From Deltaproteobacteria bacterium (lineage in GTDB: Bacteria; Myxococcota_A; Polyangia; Polyangiales; JADJMO01): a DNA stretch of 64,000 nt. Numbering within the stretch: position 1 is the first letter of the stretch; each line of letters begins with the position of its first letter. This document shows, in pieces, positions 52,508 through 60,899 of the stretch. A program made the translations under genes and the position numbers. Location of the stretch: contig JANYDK010000032.1 in NCBI GenBank assembly GCA_025363655.1, positions 1 to 64,000 of the forward strand, read 5' to 3'. Under the pieces are notes generated by a model. That model saw only the letters and a list, made by a program, of their open reading frames with translations. It searched no databases and had not been told where the DNA came from.

Positions 52508-53013
52508 ATCCGACCCTGCGGCGTTTCACGCTCGCTTCGTCGGTCTCGCTGGCATCGCTGCTCTCGCTCGCGGGCTGTCGTCGTCATCGTCACCATGCGC
52601 GGGCGACTGCGGCGAGCCAGAAGCCGCGAAGCTACCTCGAGTTTCGCGGCGTCCCGACCTTCCGCCGCGACGTCGTTCCCTATCTCGTGCGCAACTGCGC
52701 GCAGAGCAACGAGTGTCACGGCGACAAGCTGAAGGACGCGGCCGATCTCGATCTCAGCGCCGCCGCAGCCTATCGCGCGCTCGTCGGAAGAGAGACGCCG
52801 GCGCGCATGTACGCGATTCGTGTCGTCCCTTTTTCTCCGGAGAAGAGCTTCCTCGTCGACAAGATGAACGGCAACCTCGGCCGCTACGACGGTCGCCGCA
52901 TGCCGCTCGACGAGTGGTCGAAAGAGGTGCTCCCTTACGACGCCGAGACGCGCGCCTGGGTCGAGCGGGTGCTCGTTCCGTGGATCGCGGCCGGCGCGAA
53001 GGACGACGGATGA
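52504..53013 (+). CDS. Cytochrome-like lipoprotein with CX5CH motif
   Basis: 169 residues, GTG start within GTGA. Signal LASLLSLAGC with lipidation at Cys25, then a His/Arg-rich patch (RRHRHHAR). The segment DVVPYLVRNCAQSNECHGDK has C65 and C71-H72: the position and context are those of a c-type haem site, but with five residues between the cysteines instead of two. Later FSPEKSFLVDKMNGNLG and RRMPLDEW resemble the tail of small cytochrome-type domains in myxobacterial lipoproteins. It may bind haem unusually or have lost it. Confidence 0.72.
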   Translation: MNPTLRRFTLASSVSLASLLSLAGCRRHRHHARATAASQKPRSYLEFRGVPTFRRDVVPYLVRNCAQSNECHGDKLKDAADLDLSAAAAYRALVGRETPARMYAIRVVPFSPEKSFLVDKMNGNLGRYDGRRMPLDEWSKEVLPYDAETRAWVERVLVPWIAAGAKDDG

Positions 53014-54065
53014 TCCGCGTGAAGAGGCGCCGCTTCGTCCCGCACGTGCGCTACTTCCGCGCGCTGCTCGGACGATTTCGCATCACGCTGGCGATGGCGG
53101 TGGCGCTCTTCGGGCTCTTGCCGATGGTCTGGGTCGCCCTCTACCGCTCGCCGGGTGGCGGGCGCATCCGCTACGGCGAGGCCTTCCATCACGTCTATTT
53201 CCTGCTCTTTGGACAACCATCGCTTCCTTATGTACCGAACGTCTTCCTCGAAGCGCTCAACGTGCTGACGCCGCCGCTCGGCATCGCGCTGGTGCTCGAC
53301 GGGCTCGTTCGCTTCGCCTACCTGTTCTTCGCCAAGCACAAGAGCGACAAGGAGTGGATCGCCGTGACTTCCGAGACGATGCGCGATCACGTGGTGGTGT
53401 GCGGGGCGGGGCGCGTCGGGTATCGCGTCGTCGCGCAGCTCGTCGAGCTCGACCGAGAGGTGGTGGTGGTCGAGCGCAACGAAGACGCTGCCTTCGTCGC
53501 CGCGCTGAGGGACGCCGGGGTCGCGGTTCTCATCGACGACATCCGCAGCCCGCAGTGCCTGCCGCGGACGAACGTGGCCAAGGCGGCGGCGATCGTCTGC
53601 GCGACCGACGACGATTTGGCGAACATGAACGTCGCCCTCGACGCGCGGAAGCTCAACGCCGACATCCGCGTCGTCATGCGCCTCTTCGACGACGATCTCG
53701 TTGCCAAGGTTCGCGATGCTTTCCAGGCCGAGGCGCTCTCGACGTCGGCCCTCGCGGCACCTGCGCTCGCCCTCGCGGCGCTCGATCCACGCATTCAGCA
53801 CTCGTTTCGCATCGGCGGCGAGCTGATGGTCGTCACCCACTTTCGCGTCGGTCGCGCGCTCCTCGGGATGAAGGTGAGCGCGCTCCGCGATCGTTTCGGC
53901 GGCCTCGTGCTCGCGCGTCAGCAAGGGAGCTCGAAGCAGCAGCTACACCCGCCGGGCGAGACGACGATGGTGGAGGGCGATCTCCTCACCGTGCAGGCGA
54001 CGTATCGTGAGTACCTCGCGCTCCGCATCTTCACGGGCGAAGAGCTACCGCCGCGATCGGGCTGA
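53010..54065 (+). CDS. RCK (TrkA-N) regulator fused to a two-helix membrane domain without K+ filter
   Basis: 351 residues; ATG inside ATGA. Membrane helices at ~25-47 and ~88-108 flank a loop (YGEAFHHVYFLLFGQPSLPY) where a K+ channel pore helix and TVGYG filter should be; the filter is not recognisable. The RCK domain begins HVVVCGAGRVGYRVV (GAGRVG at 132-137), with DDLANMNVALDARKLN, and a TrkA-C-like end (ELMVVTHFRVG...EGDLLTVQATYREY). It could be a channel with a novel pore, a subunit of another channel, or a non-conducting sensor. Coupled to the lipoprotein and hydrolase genes. Confidence 0.83.
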   Translation: MIRVKRRRFVPHVRYFRALLGRFRITLAMAVALFGLLPMVWVALYRSPGGGRIRYGEAFHHVYFLLFGQPSLPYVPNVFLEALNVLTPPLGIALVLDGLVRFAYLFFAKHKSDKEWIAVTSETMRDHVVVCGAGRVGYRVVAQLVELDREVVVVERNEDAAFVAALRDAGVAVLIDDIRSPQCLPRTNVAKAAAIVCATDDDLANMNVALDARKLNADIRVVMRLFDDDLVAKVRDAFQAEALSTSALAAPALALAALDPRIQHSFRIGGELMVVTHFRVGRALLGMKVSALRDRFGGLVLARQQGSSKQQLHPPGETTMVEGDLLTVQATYREYLALRIFTGEELPPRSG

Positions 54066-54068
54066 GCC

Positions 54069-55613
54069 TCAGGGAAAGAGCGGCTCGCGGTTGCAGCTCG
54101 GCATGCCGACGGCGCTGCAGGTCGGGGTCGTCTTGCCGTCGACGAGCGCTTCGCCCCATCCGAGCGCGAAGCCGATGTTGCGAACGACGACGCTGCTGTG
54201 GGTGCCGCCGAGATCGACGCAGACCTGCGCGTGCACGCCCGCGCTCTCGAGCGTCTGAAGGTTGCATGCCGCCTCTTCGGCGGGCGGCATGATCTGATCG
54301 AGGAGACCTTGCACGTAGAGAATGGGTCCACCACGCGTGCTCGGCTGGGCAGCGTCGGCGTTGTCGCGGAGCCAGGAAAAATAGGACCTTCCTGGCTCGA
54401 CGCAGTGGACGTCGCTCTCGTCTCCGAGGCACGCGACGAGCGATGCGCGCAGCGGCTCGTCGAAGAGTTGGCGCACCGTCGGCGCTAGGCCCTGCAGGTA
54501 TCCGCCGAACTCCTCGAGGCAAAGCGTCTCGACGGTCGCGTCGAGGCTGTCGCGCAGGTCGCCGGAGAAGGGCGCGGTGAGCGAGGCGCCGGTGTTGGCG
54601 GCGTGCGCGTAGGCCATCATCGTCGCGACGACGGGCTTGGTGACGCCGGACGCGATGGTGAGCCCGTCCGGCGCGCGTAGCATTTGGAGAAGCCCGAAGC
54701 TGTGCGGGCTCGCGGCCCATTGCGCGGCGAAGACGATGCTTCCGGCGACGTGCCCTGCGCTGCCGTACGTTGCTTCGAGGGCGCGCGCCGAGAGCACCGC
54801 GCCGCCACCCTGGCTGTAGCCGACGAGGAGGACGCGATCGTCGAAGAGCGACGACGGTACGAATTCGACGAGCGCGCGGCTGGCGTCGAGGACCGAGTAC
54901 GCGGTGTCGCGATTGTCTTGATATCCCTGCACGCCCTCGGTGCCGAGGCCGGCGTAGTCGGGGGCGATCACCGCGAAGCCGCGCGCCGCCCAGGGGAGCG
55001 CGAGATCGCGGAGCTTGGTCGGATCGAGTGAAGACGCGCAACCGTCGGCGATGCCTTCGGTGGGATGCGCGACGACGAGGATGGGCAGTGGCCCTTTGCG
55101 CGGGACGTCGGGGAGGTAGACGCGCGCAGAGGTGAGACCGCCCACGCCGCTGCCACGCTCGGTGCGAAAGGCGATGCGGAAGATGCGAACGCCGGTGAGC
55201 GCATCGAGGCTCGCCCCGGCGTCGGCAATCGCCTTGGCCGCGGCGACGAGCGAGAGCGGCGGATCGACATGGCAACGAACGACGTCACCGCGCGCCGTCA
55301 ACGTGAAGGCCGTGAGGCTGGGCGTGCGATAGACGTCGTCTGCCGAATCGGTGCAGGGGACGACGGGCGCGAGCACCACCGGAGGAGCCGCATCGTCCTC
55401 CGCGCCGGAGTCGGGGCTCGGGCCCGTCTCGCGAGTGCCACCCTCGGCGTCTATGGCGACCTCCGCCGGCGCGGCGTCTCCCTTGCCGTCTCCAGCGACC
55501 TCTCCCGTGCCATCTACGGCATTGCCGCCTCCGCAGCCGGACCACGCAAAGCCAAGGCCGAGCACGAGAAGCGCGGAGGCGGGAGTGGTGCGGCGGCGAA
55601 ACAACTTGCACAC
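54069..55613 (-). CDS. Secreted lipase-like alpha/beta hydrolase lipoprotein
   Basis: 514 residues, GTG start. Signal ASALLVLGLGFAWSGC with lipobox WSGC, then a Gly/Asp linker. The hydrolase domain has APDYAGLGTEGV, nucleophile in LLVGYSQGGGAVLS, acid in GLLDQIMPP and His in LGGTHSSVVV, and resembles secretory (LIP-type) lipases with a large insert. Cysteines in the C-terminal half may form disulfides. It is divergent from a TetR gene with a 60-bp gap carrying inverted repeats, so that regulator probably controls it. Ends three bases from the convergent RCK gene. Confidence 0.85.
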   Translation of the reverse strand: MCKLFRRRTTPASALLVLGLGFAWSGCGGGNAVDGTGEVAGDGKGDAAPAEVAIDAEGGTRETGPSPDSGAEDDAAPPVVLAPVVPCTDSADDVYRTPSLTAFTLTARGDVVRCHVDPPLSLVAAAKAIADAGASLDALTGVRIFRIAFRTERGSGVGGLTSARVYLPDVPRKGPLPILVVAHPTEGIADGCASSLDPTKLRDLALPWAARGFAVIAPDYAGLGTEGVQGYQDNRDTAYSVLDASRALVEFVPSSLFDDRVLLVGYSQGGGAVLSARALEATYGSAGHVAGSIVFAAQWAASPHSFGLLQMLRAPDGLTIASGVTKPVVATMMAYAHAANTGASLTAPFSGDLRDSLDATVETLCLEEFGGYLQGLAPTVRQLFDEPLRASLVACLGDESDVHCVEPGRSYFSWLRDNADAAQPSTRGGPILYVQGLLDQIMPPAEEAACNLQTLESAGVHAQVCVDLGGTHSSVVVRNIGFALGWGEALVDGKTTPTCSAVGMPSCNREPLFP

Positions 55614-55645
55614 ATGGTGTAACAATAAAGTTGCACAAGCAAGGC
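55606..55645. promoter_or_regulatory. Candidate TetR operators between lipase and regulator
   Basis: Two inverted repeats in an AT-richer gap: TTGCAC-N5-GTGTAA (55606-55622, one mismatch between half sites) and TTGC-ACAA-GCAA (55631-55642, perfect). The half site TTGCAC occurs in both. Placement over the lipase start and upstream of the TetR gene fits repression of both. Confidence 0.45.
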
Positions 55646-55673
55646 AAATTGTTTCGGTGTACCGTCCGGATCG

Positions 55674-56360
55674 ATGGATCGCCGTGGAATTCAAGGGAAG
55701 AAGGCCCCGAGGACGAACGAGCCGGAGGCCGAGCAGCCGACGGTCGAGAGTGGGACGACCGACACCGACAAGGACCTCGACGGGCGCGTGCTCCGAGGTG
55801 AGCGCACGCGAGACGCCATCGTCGATGCGCTGGTGGCGCTCGTCGAAGAGGGCAACCTGCAGCCGACCGGACACGACGTGGCGGTGCGGGCGAAGGTGTC
55901 GCTGCGTTCGGTGCGGCTCCACTATCCGACGCGGGAGGCGTTGCTCCTCGCGGCAGCGCAGCGTCGCGCCGAGATCCTTCCGCGGATGTCGCCGGTCGAC
56001 CTCCCGCTCGCCAGCCTCGCCGAGCTGGTCGATGCCTTCGTCGAAGCACGCGCGGTCTATCTCGAGACCACGGGCCCGATTCGTCGTGCAGGTGCCGCCT
56101 ACGAAGGTCGGTCGCAGGCGGTTCGTCGCATCGCCCGCGCCGTGCGTGGGGAGCGACGTCGGGTCACCGAGGTCACCTTCGCCGCTCGTCTCGCCGCCGA
56201 GCCGAAGGCGACGCGCGCGCAGCTCCTCGACGCCCTCGACGCCTCCTCGAGCGGCCTATTTTGGGACTCGTTGCGCCTCGAGCTCCGCCTCTCGACGGAG
56301 AACGCCACGGCGGTGATGGGACGGACGTTGAAGGCACTCTTGGGCGTGAAGTCGACGTAG
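55674..56360 (+). CDS. TetR-family transcriptional regulator
   Basis: 228 residues. A charged ~40-residue leader precedes the helix-turn-helix (RTRDAIVDALVALVEEG, PTGHDVAVRAKVSLRSVRLHYPTREALLLAAA); YPTREAL is the typical recognition-helix exit, here with HY in place of the more common YF/HF. The C-terminal ligand domain has no recognisable specificity. ATG at 55674. Likely represses itself and the divergent lipase gene. Confidence 0.88.
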   Translation: MDRRGIQGKKAPRTNEPEAEQPTVESGTTDTDKDLDGRVLRGERTRDAIVDALVALVEEGNLQPTGHDVAVRAKVSLRSVRLHYPTREALLLAAAQRRAEILPRMSPVDLPLASLAELVDAFVEARAVYLETTGPIRRAGAAYEGRSQAVRRIARAVRGERRRVTEVTFAARLAAEPKATRAQLLDALDASSSGLFWDSLRLELRLSTENATAVMGRTLKALLGVKST

Positions 56361-56422
56361 CAGACCTGCGTGGAATCAATCGCGGTCCTTCTTGGCTGAC
56401 GACGCAGCAGGGAGGAAACCCC

Positions 56423-58375
56423 ATGTCGAATTCATTCGGGCGCGTGCCGAGCACGTGCGCCTTGGCGAAGCTTTGCATCTCGATGGTCCCGCTGATCGTG
56501 ATCGGAGGGTGCGCCGATCCGCCGCCGCTGCGCACGCTCGGTGACTCGTACGGCCACGATTCGGGCACCGGATCGGGATCGCACGGGACCCCTGGCACCG
56601 ACGGCGGTGTCGGCTCCGATGCGAACGCCCACGCGGCGCCGGACACGCCTGCCGGGAGCCCGTCGTTCGGACCGGCGACCTCGCTGCTTCCCGCGCCAGC
56701 ACCGATCGTCGGTGGGACGCTGATCGTCACCCGCGACGACACGCACGTGATCGCTGCCGATCCCGATCGCGATCGCGTTTACGTCGTCGACTTGGCCTCG
56801 CGGAAGATCGTCGCCGACGTGCCGCTTCATCCGGGAGATCGACCAGGTCGGTTGGTCGAAGACGGCGCCCATCGGGTGCACATCGCGTTGCGGGGAAGTG
56901 GAGACGTCGTCACCTTCGACGTTGCCACCGCCTCGGTCGTCGCGAGAAGTCACGTCTGCGCGGCGCCGAGAGGAATCGCATGGGAGCGGGCGCTCGATCG
57001 CATTCACGTCTCCTGCGAAGAGGGCGTGGTGGTGACGTTGGCCGCGGGTGGCGGAGATCCGATTCGCATCGTCCAACTCGAAGGCGATCTTCGAGACGTC
57101 GTCGTCGTCGGGGACGGCCTGGCGATCAGTCGATTCCGCAGCGCCGAGGTGCTCTTCCTCGACGCCAAGGGCGCGCTCGTCGATCGACGCTCGCCGCTGC
57201 CGTGGACCGGACGCAACGGCAACTACTCGCCGCAGGTCGCCTGGCGCATGATCGCGAGGCCGGGCTCGCCCGAGGTGGTCGTCCTCCACCAACGCGAGCG
57301 CACCTCCGAGATCGTCGAAGGGCCGAAATATTACGGAGATGGCGAGTGGTGCGGGGGCTCGGTGGTGAGCACGACGTTGGCGATTTTGCAGAACGGCGTG
57401 GCCCCGACGCAGACCACGGCGCCGATCCCGAGTGCCGTCGTTCCGGTCGACGTCGCCGCGTCCCTCGATGGCGCGCACTATGCGGTGGTCGCTGCTGGCA
57501 ACGCGCACCTCGTGCATGGTGCGAAGCTCGGTGACGTCGCGGCGTATCCGCTCATCGTCGTCAAGGTAGCGTCGGTCTCTCCCGATGGATGCGCCTCCGT
57601 CGAGCCCTGGCCGAACCAACCCATCGGCGAACCGACCTCGGTCGCCTTCGATGGCAGCGGTGATGCGGTCGTCTTCACGCGCGAGCCGGCGTCGATTCAA
57701 ATCCTCGGTCGCCTCGAGGGCGTGCGCTTCGATCTTCGTCCCGCCGAGCCGAGCGTGCGTGACGCAGGACACGAGGTCTTCCACGCCAGCTCGGGCGGTC
57801 GCATCGCCTGCGCGTCGTGCCATCCCGAAGGAGGCGACGACGGACACGTGTGGAACCTCGGCGGCTCGCTCCTTCGCACGCAGCCGCTCGCCGGCACCTT
57901 GGCGTCGACGGCGCCGTATCACTGGGAAGGCTCGATGCCGACCCTGGAAGGGTTGATCGGCAAGACCTGGGTCGAACGCATGAACGGTCTCCCGCTCGGC
58001 GACGAACGCATCGACGCGACCAAGAGCTGGCTCCTCGGCCTCACGCCGCGGCCGTTGGCGCCGCCCGATCCACTGAAAATTGCCGGTGTTTTCCGCGGAA
58101 AGGCGATCTTCGAAGATCCGGCGGTCGGTTGCACCAGCTGTCATGCCGGCACGCTCTTCACCGACAGTCGCACGCTCGACGTCGGCACCGGCGGCGTCTT
58201 CCAGGTTCCTTCACTCTTGCGCGTCGGCGACAGGGCACCGTTCCTTCACGGTGGATGTGCGAGCACGCTCCGCGACGTGCTCACCGGGTGCGGCGTGGTC
58301 GACAAACACGGCAAGACGTCCACGCTCGACGAAGGTCAGCTCGGCGATCTGATCGCCTACCTGCACACGCTCTGA
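56423..58375 (+). CDS. Dihaem cytochrome lipoprotein with YVTN-type beta-propeller
   Basis: 650 residues; ATG at 56423 with GGAGG seven bases before it. Lipobox at Cys30 (VIGGC), Gly/Ser/Asp linker to ~90, then propeller strands (HVIAADPDRDRVYVVDLASRKIVADV, HRVHIALRGSGDVVTFDV). Two c-type haem motifs follow: CASCH at 463-467 and CTSCH at 570-574, with a MauG/cytochrome-c-peroxidase-like end (VPSLLRVGDRAPFLHGG). An extracytoplasmic electron-transfer or peroxidase-like protein; the final FLHGGCASTLRDVLTGC region supports the MauG-like assignment. It heads a run of lipoprotein genes ending in a GMC oxidoreductase. Confidence 0.85.
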   Translation: MSNSFGRVPSTCALAKLCISMVPLIVIGGCADPPPLRTLGDSYGHDSGTGSGSHGTPGTDGGVGSDANAHAAPDTPAGSPSFGPATSLLPAPAPIVGGTLIVTRDDTHVIAADPDRDRVYVVDLASRKIVADVPLHPGDRPGRLVEDGAHRVHIALRGSGDVVTFDVATASVVARSHVCAAPRGIAWERALDRIHVSCEEGVVVTLAAGGGDPIRIVQLEGDLRDVVVVGDGLAISRFRSAEVLFLDAKGALVDRRSPLPWTGRNGNYSPQVAWRMIARPGSPEVVVLHQRERTSEIVEGPKYYGDGEWCGGSVVSTTLAILQNGVAPTQTTAPIPSAVVPVDVAASLDGAHYAVVAAGNAHLVHGAKLGDVAAYPLIVVKVASVSPDGCASVEPWPNQPIGEPTSVAFDGSGDAVVFTREPASIQILGRLEGVRFDLRPAEPSVRDAGHEVFHASSGGRIACASCHPEGGDDGHVWNLGGSLLRTQPLAGTLASTAPYHWEGSMPTLEGLIGKTWVERMNGLPLGDERIDATKSWLLGLTPRPLAPPDPLKIAGVFRGKAIFEDPAVGCTSCHAGTLFTDSRTLDVGTGGVFQVPSLLRVGDRAPFLHGGCASTLRDVLTGCGVVDKHGKTSTLDEGQLGDLIAYLHTL

Positions 58376-58381
58376 CGGCGC

Positions 58382-58394
58382 TATCTTCGGGGGC
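58382..58394 (+). promoter_or_regulatory. Candidate -10 element, leaderless start
   Basis: TATCTT at 58382-58387 is followed by seven bases (CGGGGGC) and the ATG at 58395. The G-rich spacer could instead act as a weak ribosome-binding site. Confidence 0.3.
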
Positions 58395-59069
58395 ATGCGT
58401 CGCCTCGCTCCCTCGCTCGTGATCACCTTGGCGCTGGTACCGGCGTGCGCGAAGAGCGGCGCCGGTGGCGGCGGCAAGGGCACCGAGGTGGGAGGCAAGG
58501 GCGGTGAAACCGAGCCTCCCGAGCGGACGTGGGTCGAGTTTCGCAACGGCGTCTGCCACGTGCAGCCCGACTGTTCGCCGATACCTGGCTCCGACATCAA
58601 TCCGTGCAACCCGCCGCCGCCGGTGATGAAGGTCGACTGCCCGAAGGAGATGCTGCCGACGCCGCCGCCGGAGCTGACGATCACGACGCAAGACGACGGC
58701 ACCTGCTGGGTCGATTGCGACGCCGACAAATGCGACGCGCCCGGGCCGCTCCGCGTGCGTTGCCTCGATCAAGGAGAGGCGGCGACGACGTACGCCAGCG
58801 GGCTCGTCGTGCCGACGGCGACGAGCGCGCGCTACGACACGGGCGTCTTTCACCGGCGCGCCGACCTCCACTGCGATCTCGCCGAATGCGAGGCCGGGAC
58901 GAAGTGCGCGAGCCCGCCCGGACGAAACCTCACCGATGTTCCCTGCCCTCCCGAGCTGGTGCCGAAGGTGGCCAAAGGGGTGGTGCCGATCCTCAGCTCG
59001 ACGCGTTACGCGTGCTTCTTCGGCCGCGCGCCCGTCGAGTGCCCGAAGCGGTTTCACGTTTGGCACTGA
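58395..59069 (+). CDS. Cys-rich lipoprotein, unknown function
   Basis: 224 residues. Signal MRRLAPSLVITLALVPAC with lipobox VPAC, then a Gly/Lys/Glu linker. About fourteen further cysteines are spread through the chain (CHVQPDCSP, CPKEMLPT, TCWVDCDADKCD, CDLAECEAGTKC, CPPELV), probably as disulfides. No recognised domain. It lies 19 bp after the dihaem lipoprotein gene and 70 bp before the next lipoprotein. Confidence 0.72.
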   Translation: MRRLAPSLVITLALVPACAKSGAGGGGKGTEVGGKGGETEPPERTWVEFRNGVCHVQPDCSPIPGSDINPCNPPPPVMKVDCPKEMLPTPPPELTITTQDDGTCWVDCDADKCDAPGPLRVRCLDQGEAATTYASGLVVPTATSARYDTGVFHRRADLHCDLAECEAGTKCASPPGRNLTDVPCPPELVPKVAKGVVPILSSTRYACFFGRAPVECPKRFHVWH

Positions 59070-59139
59070 CGCTGGCATTGTCTCCGTGCGCGGTTCGTTG
59101 TCCCATGCAGGGCGCATCGTGCACGGTGCCTACCAAGCC

Positions 59140-60897
59140 ATGAACAAAATCGCTCGTTTCTCCTGTTCGATCGCGCTCGGCCTTTGCTTCGCAGGTTGTC
59201 CGTCGACGCCGACGGTGACGCCGACCCCGACGCCGAAAGAGACGAGCAGCGCTCCATCGACGACCACCGCCACCAGCGCGAAACCGCCCGATCCTGCGGT
59301 CGATCCGGCGCTGGCGAAGATTCTCGCCCACGGTTCGATCGTCGGTGAGCCGATTCACGTCGCAGTCGACAAGGGCAAGCCGACTCTCATCGCCTTCGTC
59401 GGCGGCGAAAATGCGGTGAGCGGCGCCTTCAGCGTCGTCGGCGATGGGGACGCGACGCCGCTCGATTTCCCCGTCGGCGTGCGCCTCGTCGGAACGTTCC
59501 ATCGTGACGATCCGCTCGGCGCCGGCGAGTATGCGCTCGTCCAATCGCTCGCCGTGCTCGATCAACCGAGCGGGCGCTTCGGCGTCGTTCGCCTCGACGT
59601 CGGCGGCAACGGCGGGAGCGACGAGCCGGGCGAAGGCGAGACGCGCCTCGTCACCTATGCGCACGTCACCACCGTCGAGGCCGCGAAGGTCGCGCATCCG
59701 AAGAACGATGCCGCCCAGCTGGCCGCGCAGAAGGCCTTCCTGACGAAGGCGGCGACCAACGATGCCTCGCTCGTGGCGGCGTTCTCGGCGGCTGGTGTCG
59801 ATTTTTACGACGCCTACCAAGGGGTCTTCCTCGAGATCGTCGAGCATCTCGCGCCGAGCCCGCCGAAGCCGCGTCTGGCGAAGTTGCGCGAGCTGGTGGC
59901 GACCGCGGCGAAGGCTGGCGCATGTGAAGACTACGTCTGCGAGGCGCGTGACGACGCGGGCATTCATCGTGGCGCGGTCGCCCTCGAGAACGTCGGCGGA
60001 GCCTGGAAAATCAGTGGATTCTTCGGTGCGGCGAAGAAGCCTTCGACGAGCCCGGCGGAGAAACAGGGCGCCCTCGTGGCTGCTTCGAAGTCCACCACTG
60101 CGACCGAGGAGGCAGCGCGTGCGCGGGTCGCCAAGCTCGAACGCGTGCTCGGCGAAGCGCCCTACGGTGGCGCGAACGGCGGCTCGGGGACGATCGGCGT
60201 CGCCCTCACCGACGTCGGACCGGCGATCGTCGTGCGCGACGGGGCCCTCGTCGCCGTCCTCCCGATGACCTACTTCGCGATGACCAACTACACGTCCCCT
60301 TCCGACGGCCCCGCGCCGCCAGCACCGACGTACGAGGTCGCGTTCGCCGACGTCGACGGTGACGGCTTTGCCGAGGCGATCCTCCGGCGGAAGAGCTTTT
60401 CCTATCCGAGCCCGTCGCCGACGGTGCTCACCCAGGTCTACACGGTGCCGCGCACGCTCGTCGGCACTGGCAGCCTCGTCACCAGCTTCGACGTCGACAG
60501 GCAGCTGGTGCTCCTCGCGGCCAAGACCATCGACGACGCAGCAAGAGCAGCCGTCGCCTACGTCGCGCCGCGGGTCACGGACGCCGAAGCCTGCAAGGTG
60601 ATCGGGAAATTGCAGACCAAGGCGGGGCTCCTCTCCGTCACCACGCCCGACGCGTTGCGCATCGTCTTCGAGGAGCCGAGCGCCGCCGCGTTCGCCCGCG
60701 AAGAGTCGATTCATCCGCTCCGCGACACCGCGCCGGCCGACCTCAAAGAGCTGTCGATGGCTTGCAAAGATCTGCGCTGTGACGGCAACGGCTACTGCCA
60801 CTCCGACGTCGAAGGACCGTACAGCATCCACTATTGGTTCCGACGCGAGGGCAAACAGGTGCTCGTCACCGGCGTTGCTCCGTACGGCGGGTCGTGA
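59140..60897 (+). CDS. Large lipoprotein of unknown function
   Basis: 585 residues. Signal MNKIARFSCSIALGLCFAGC with lipobox FAGC, followed by a Thr/Pro linker. The mature part shows no motif I recognise: a beta-rich front (PTLIAFVGGENAVSGAFSVVGDG), an alpha-rich middle (AQLAAQKAFLTKAATNDASLVAAF), an FG-GAP-like acidic strand (FADVDGDGFAEAILRR, ~405-420) and a C-terminal Cys set (CKDLRCDGNGYCHSD). The frame is open upstream, but the signal peptide fixes the start. Its end overlaps or abuts the GMC oxidoreductase gene. Confidence 0.72.
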   Translation: MNKIARFSCSIALGLCFAGCPSTPTVTPTPTPKETSSAPSTTTATSAKPPDPAVDPALAKILAHGSIVGEPIHVAVDKGKPTLIAFVGGENAVSGAFSVVGDGDATPLDFPVGVRLVGTFHRDDPLGAGEYALVQSLAVLDQPSGRFGVVRLDVGGNGGSDEPGEGETRLVTYAHVTTVEAAKVAHPKNDAAQLAAQKAFLTKAATNDASLVAAFSAAGVDFYDAYQGVFLEIVEHLAPSPPKPRLAKLRELVATAAKAGACEDYVCEARDDAGIHRGAVALENVGGAWKISGFFGAAKKPSTSPAEKQGALVAASKSTTATEEAARARVAKLERVLGEAPYGGANGGSGTIGVALTDVGPAIVVRDGALVAVLPMTYFAMTNYTSPSDGPAPPAPTYEVAFADVDGDGFAEAILRRKSFSYPSPSPTVLTQVYTVPRTLVGTGSLVTSFDVDRQLVLLAAKTIDDAARAAVAYVAPRVTDAEACKVIGKLQTKAGLLSVTTPDALRIVFEEPSAAAFAREESIHPLRDTAPADLKELSMACKDLRCDGNGYCHSDVEGPYSIHYWFRREGKQVLVTGVAPYGGS

Positions 60898-60899
60898 CG

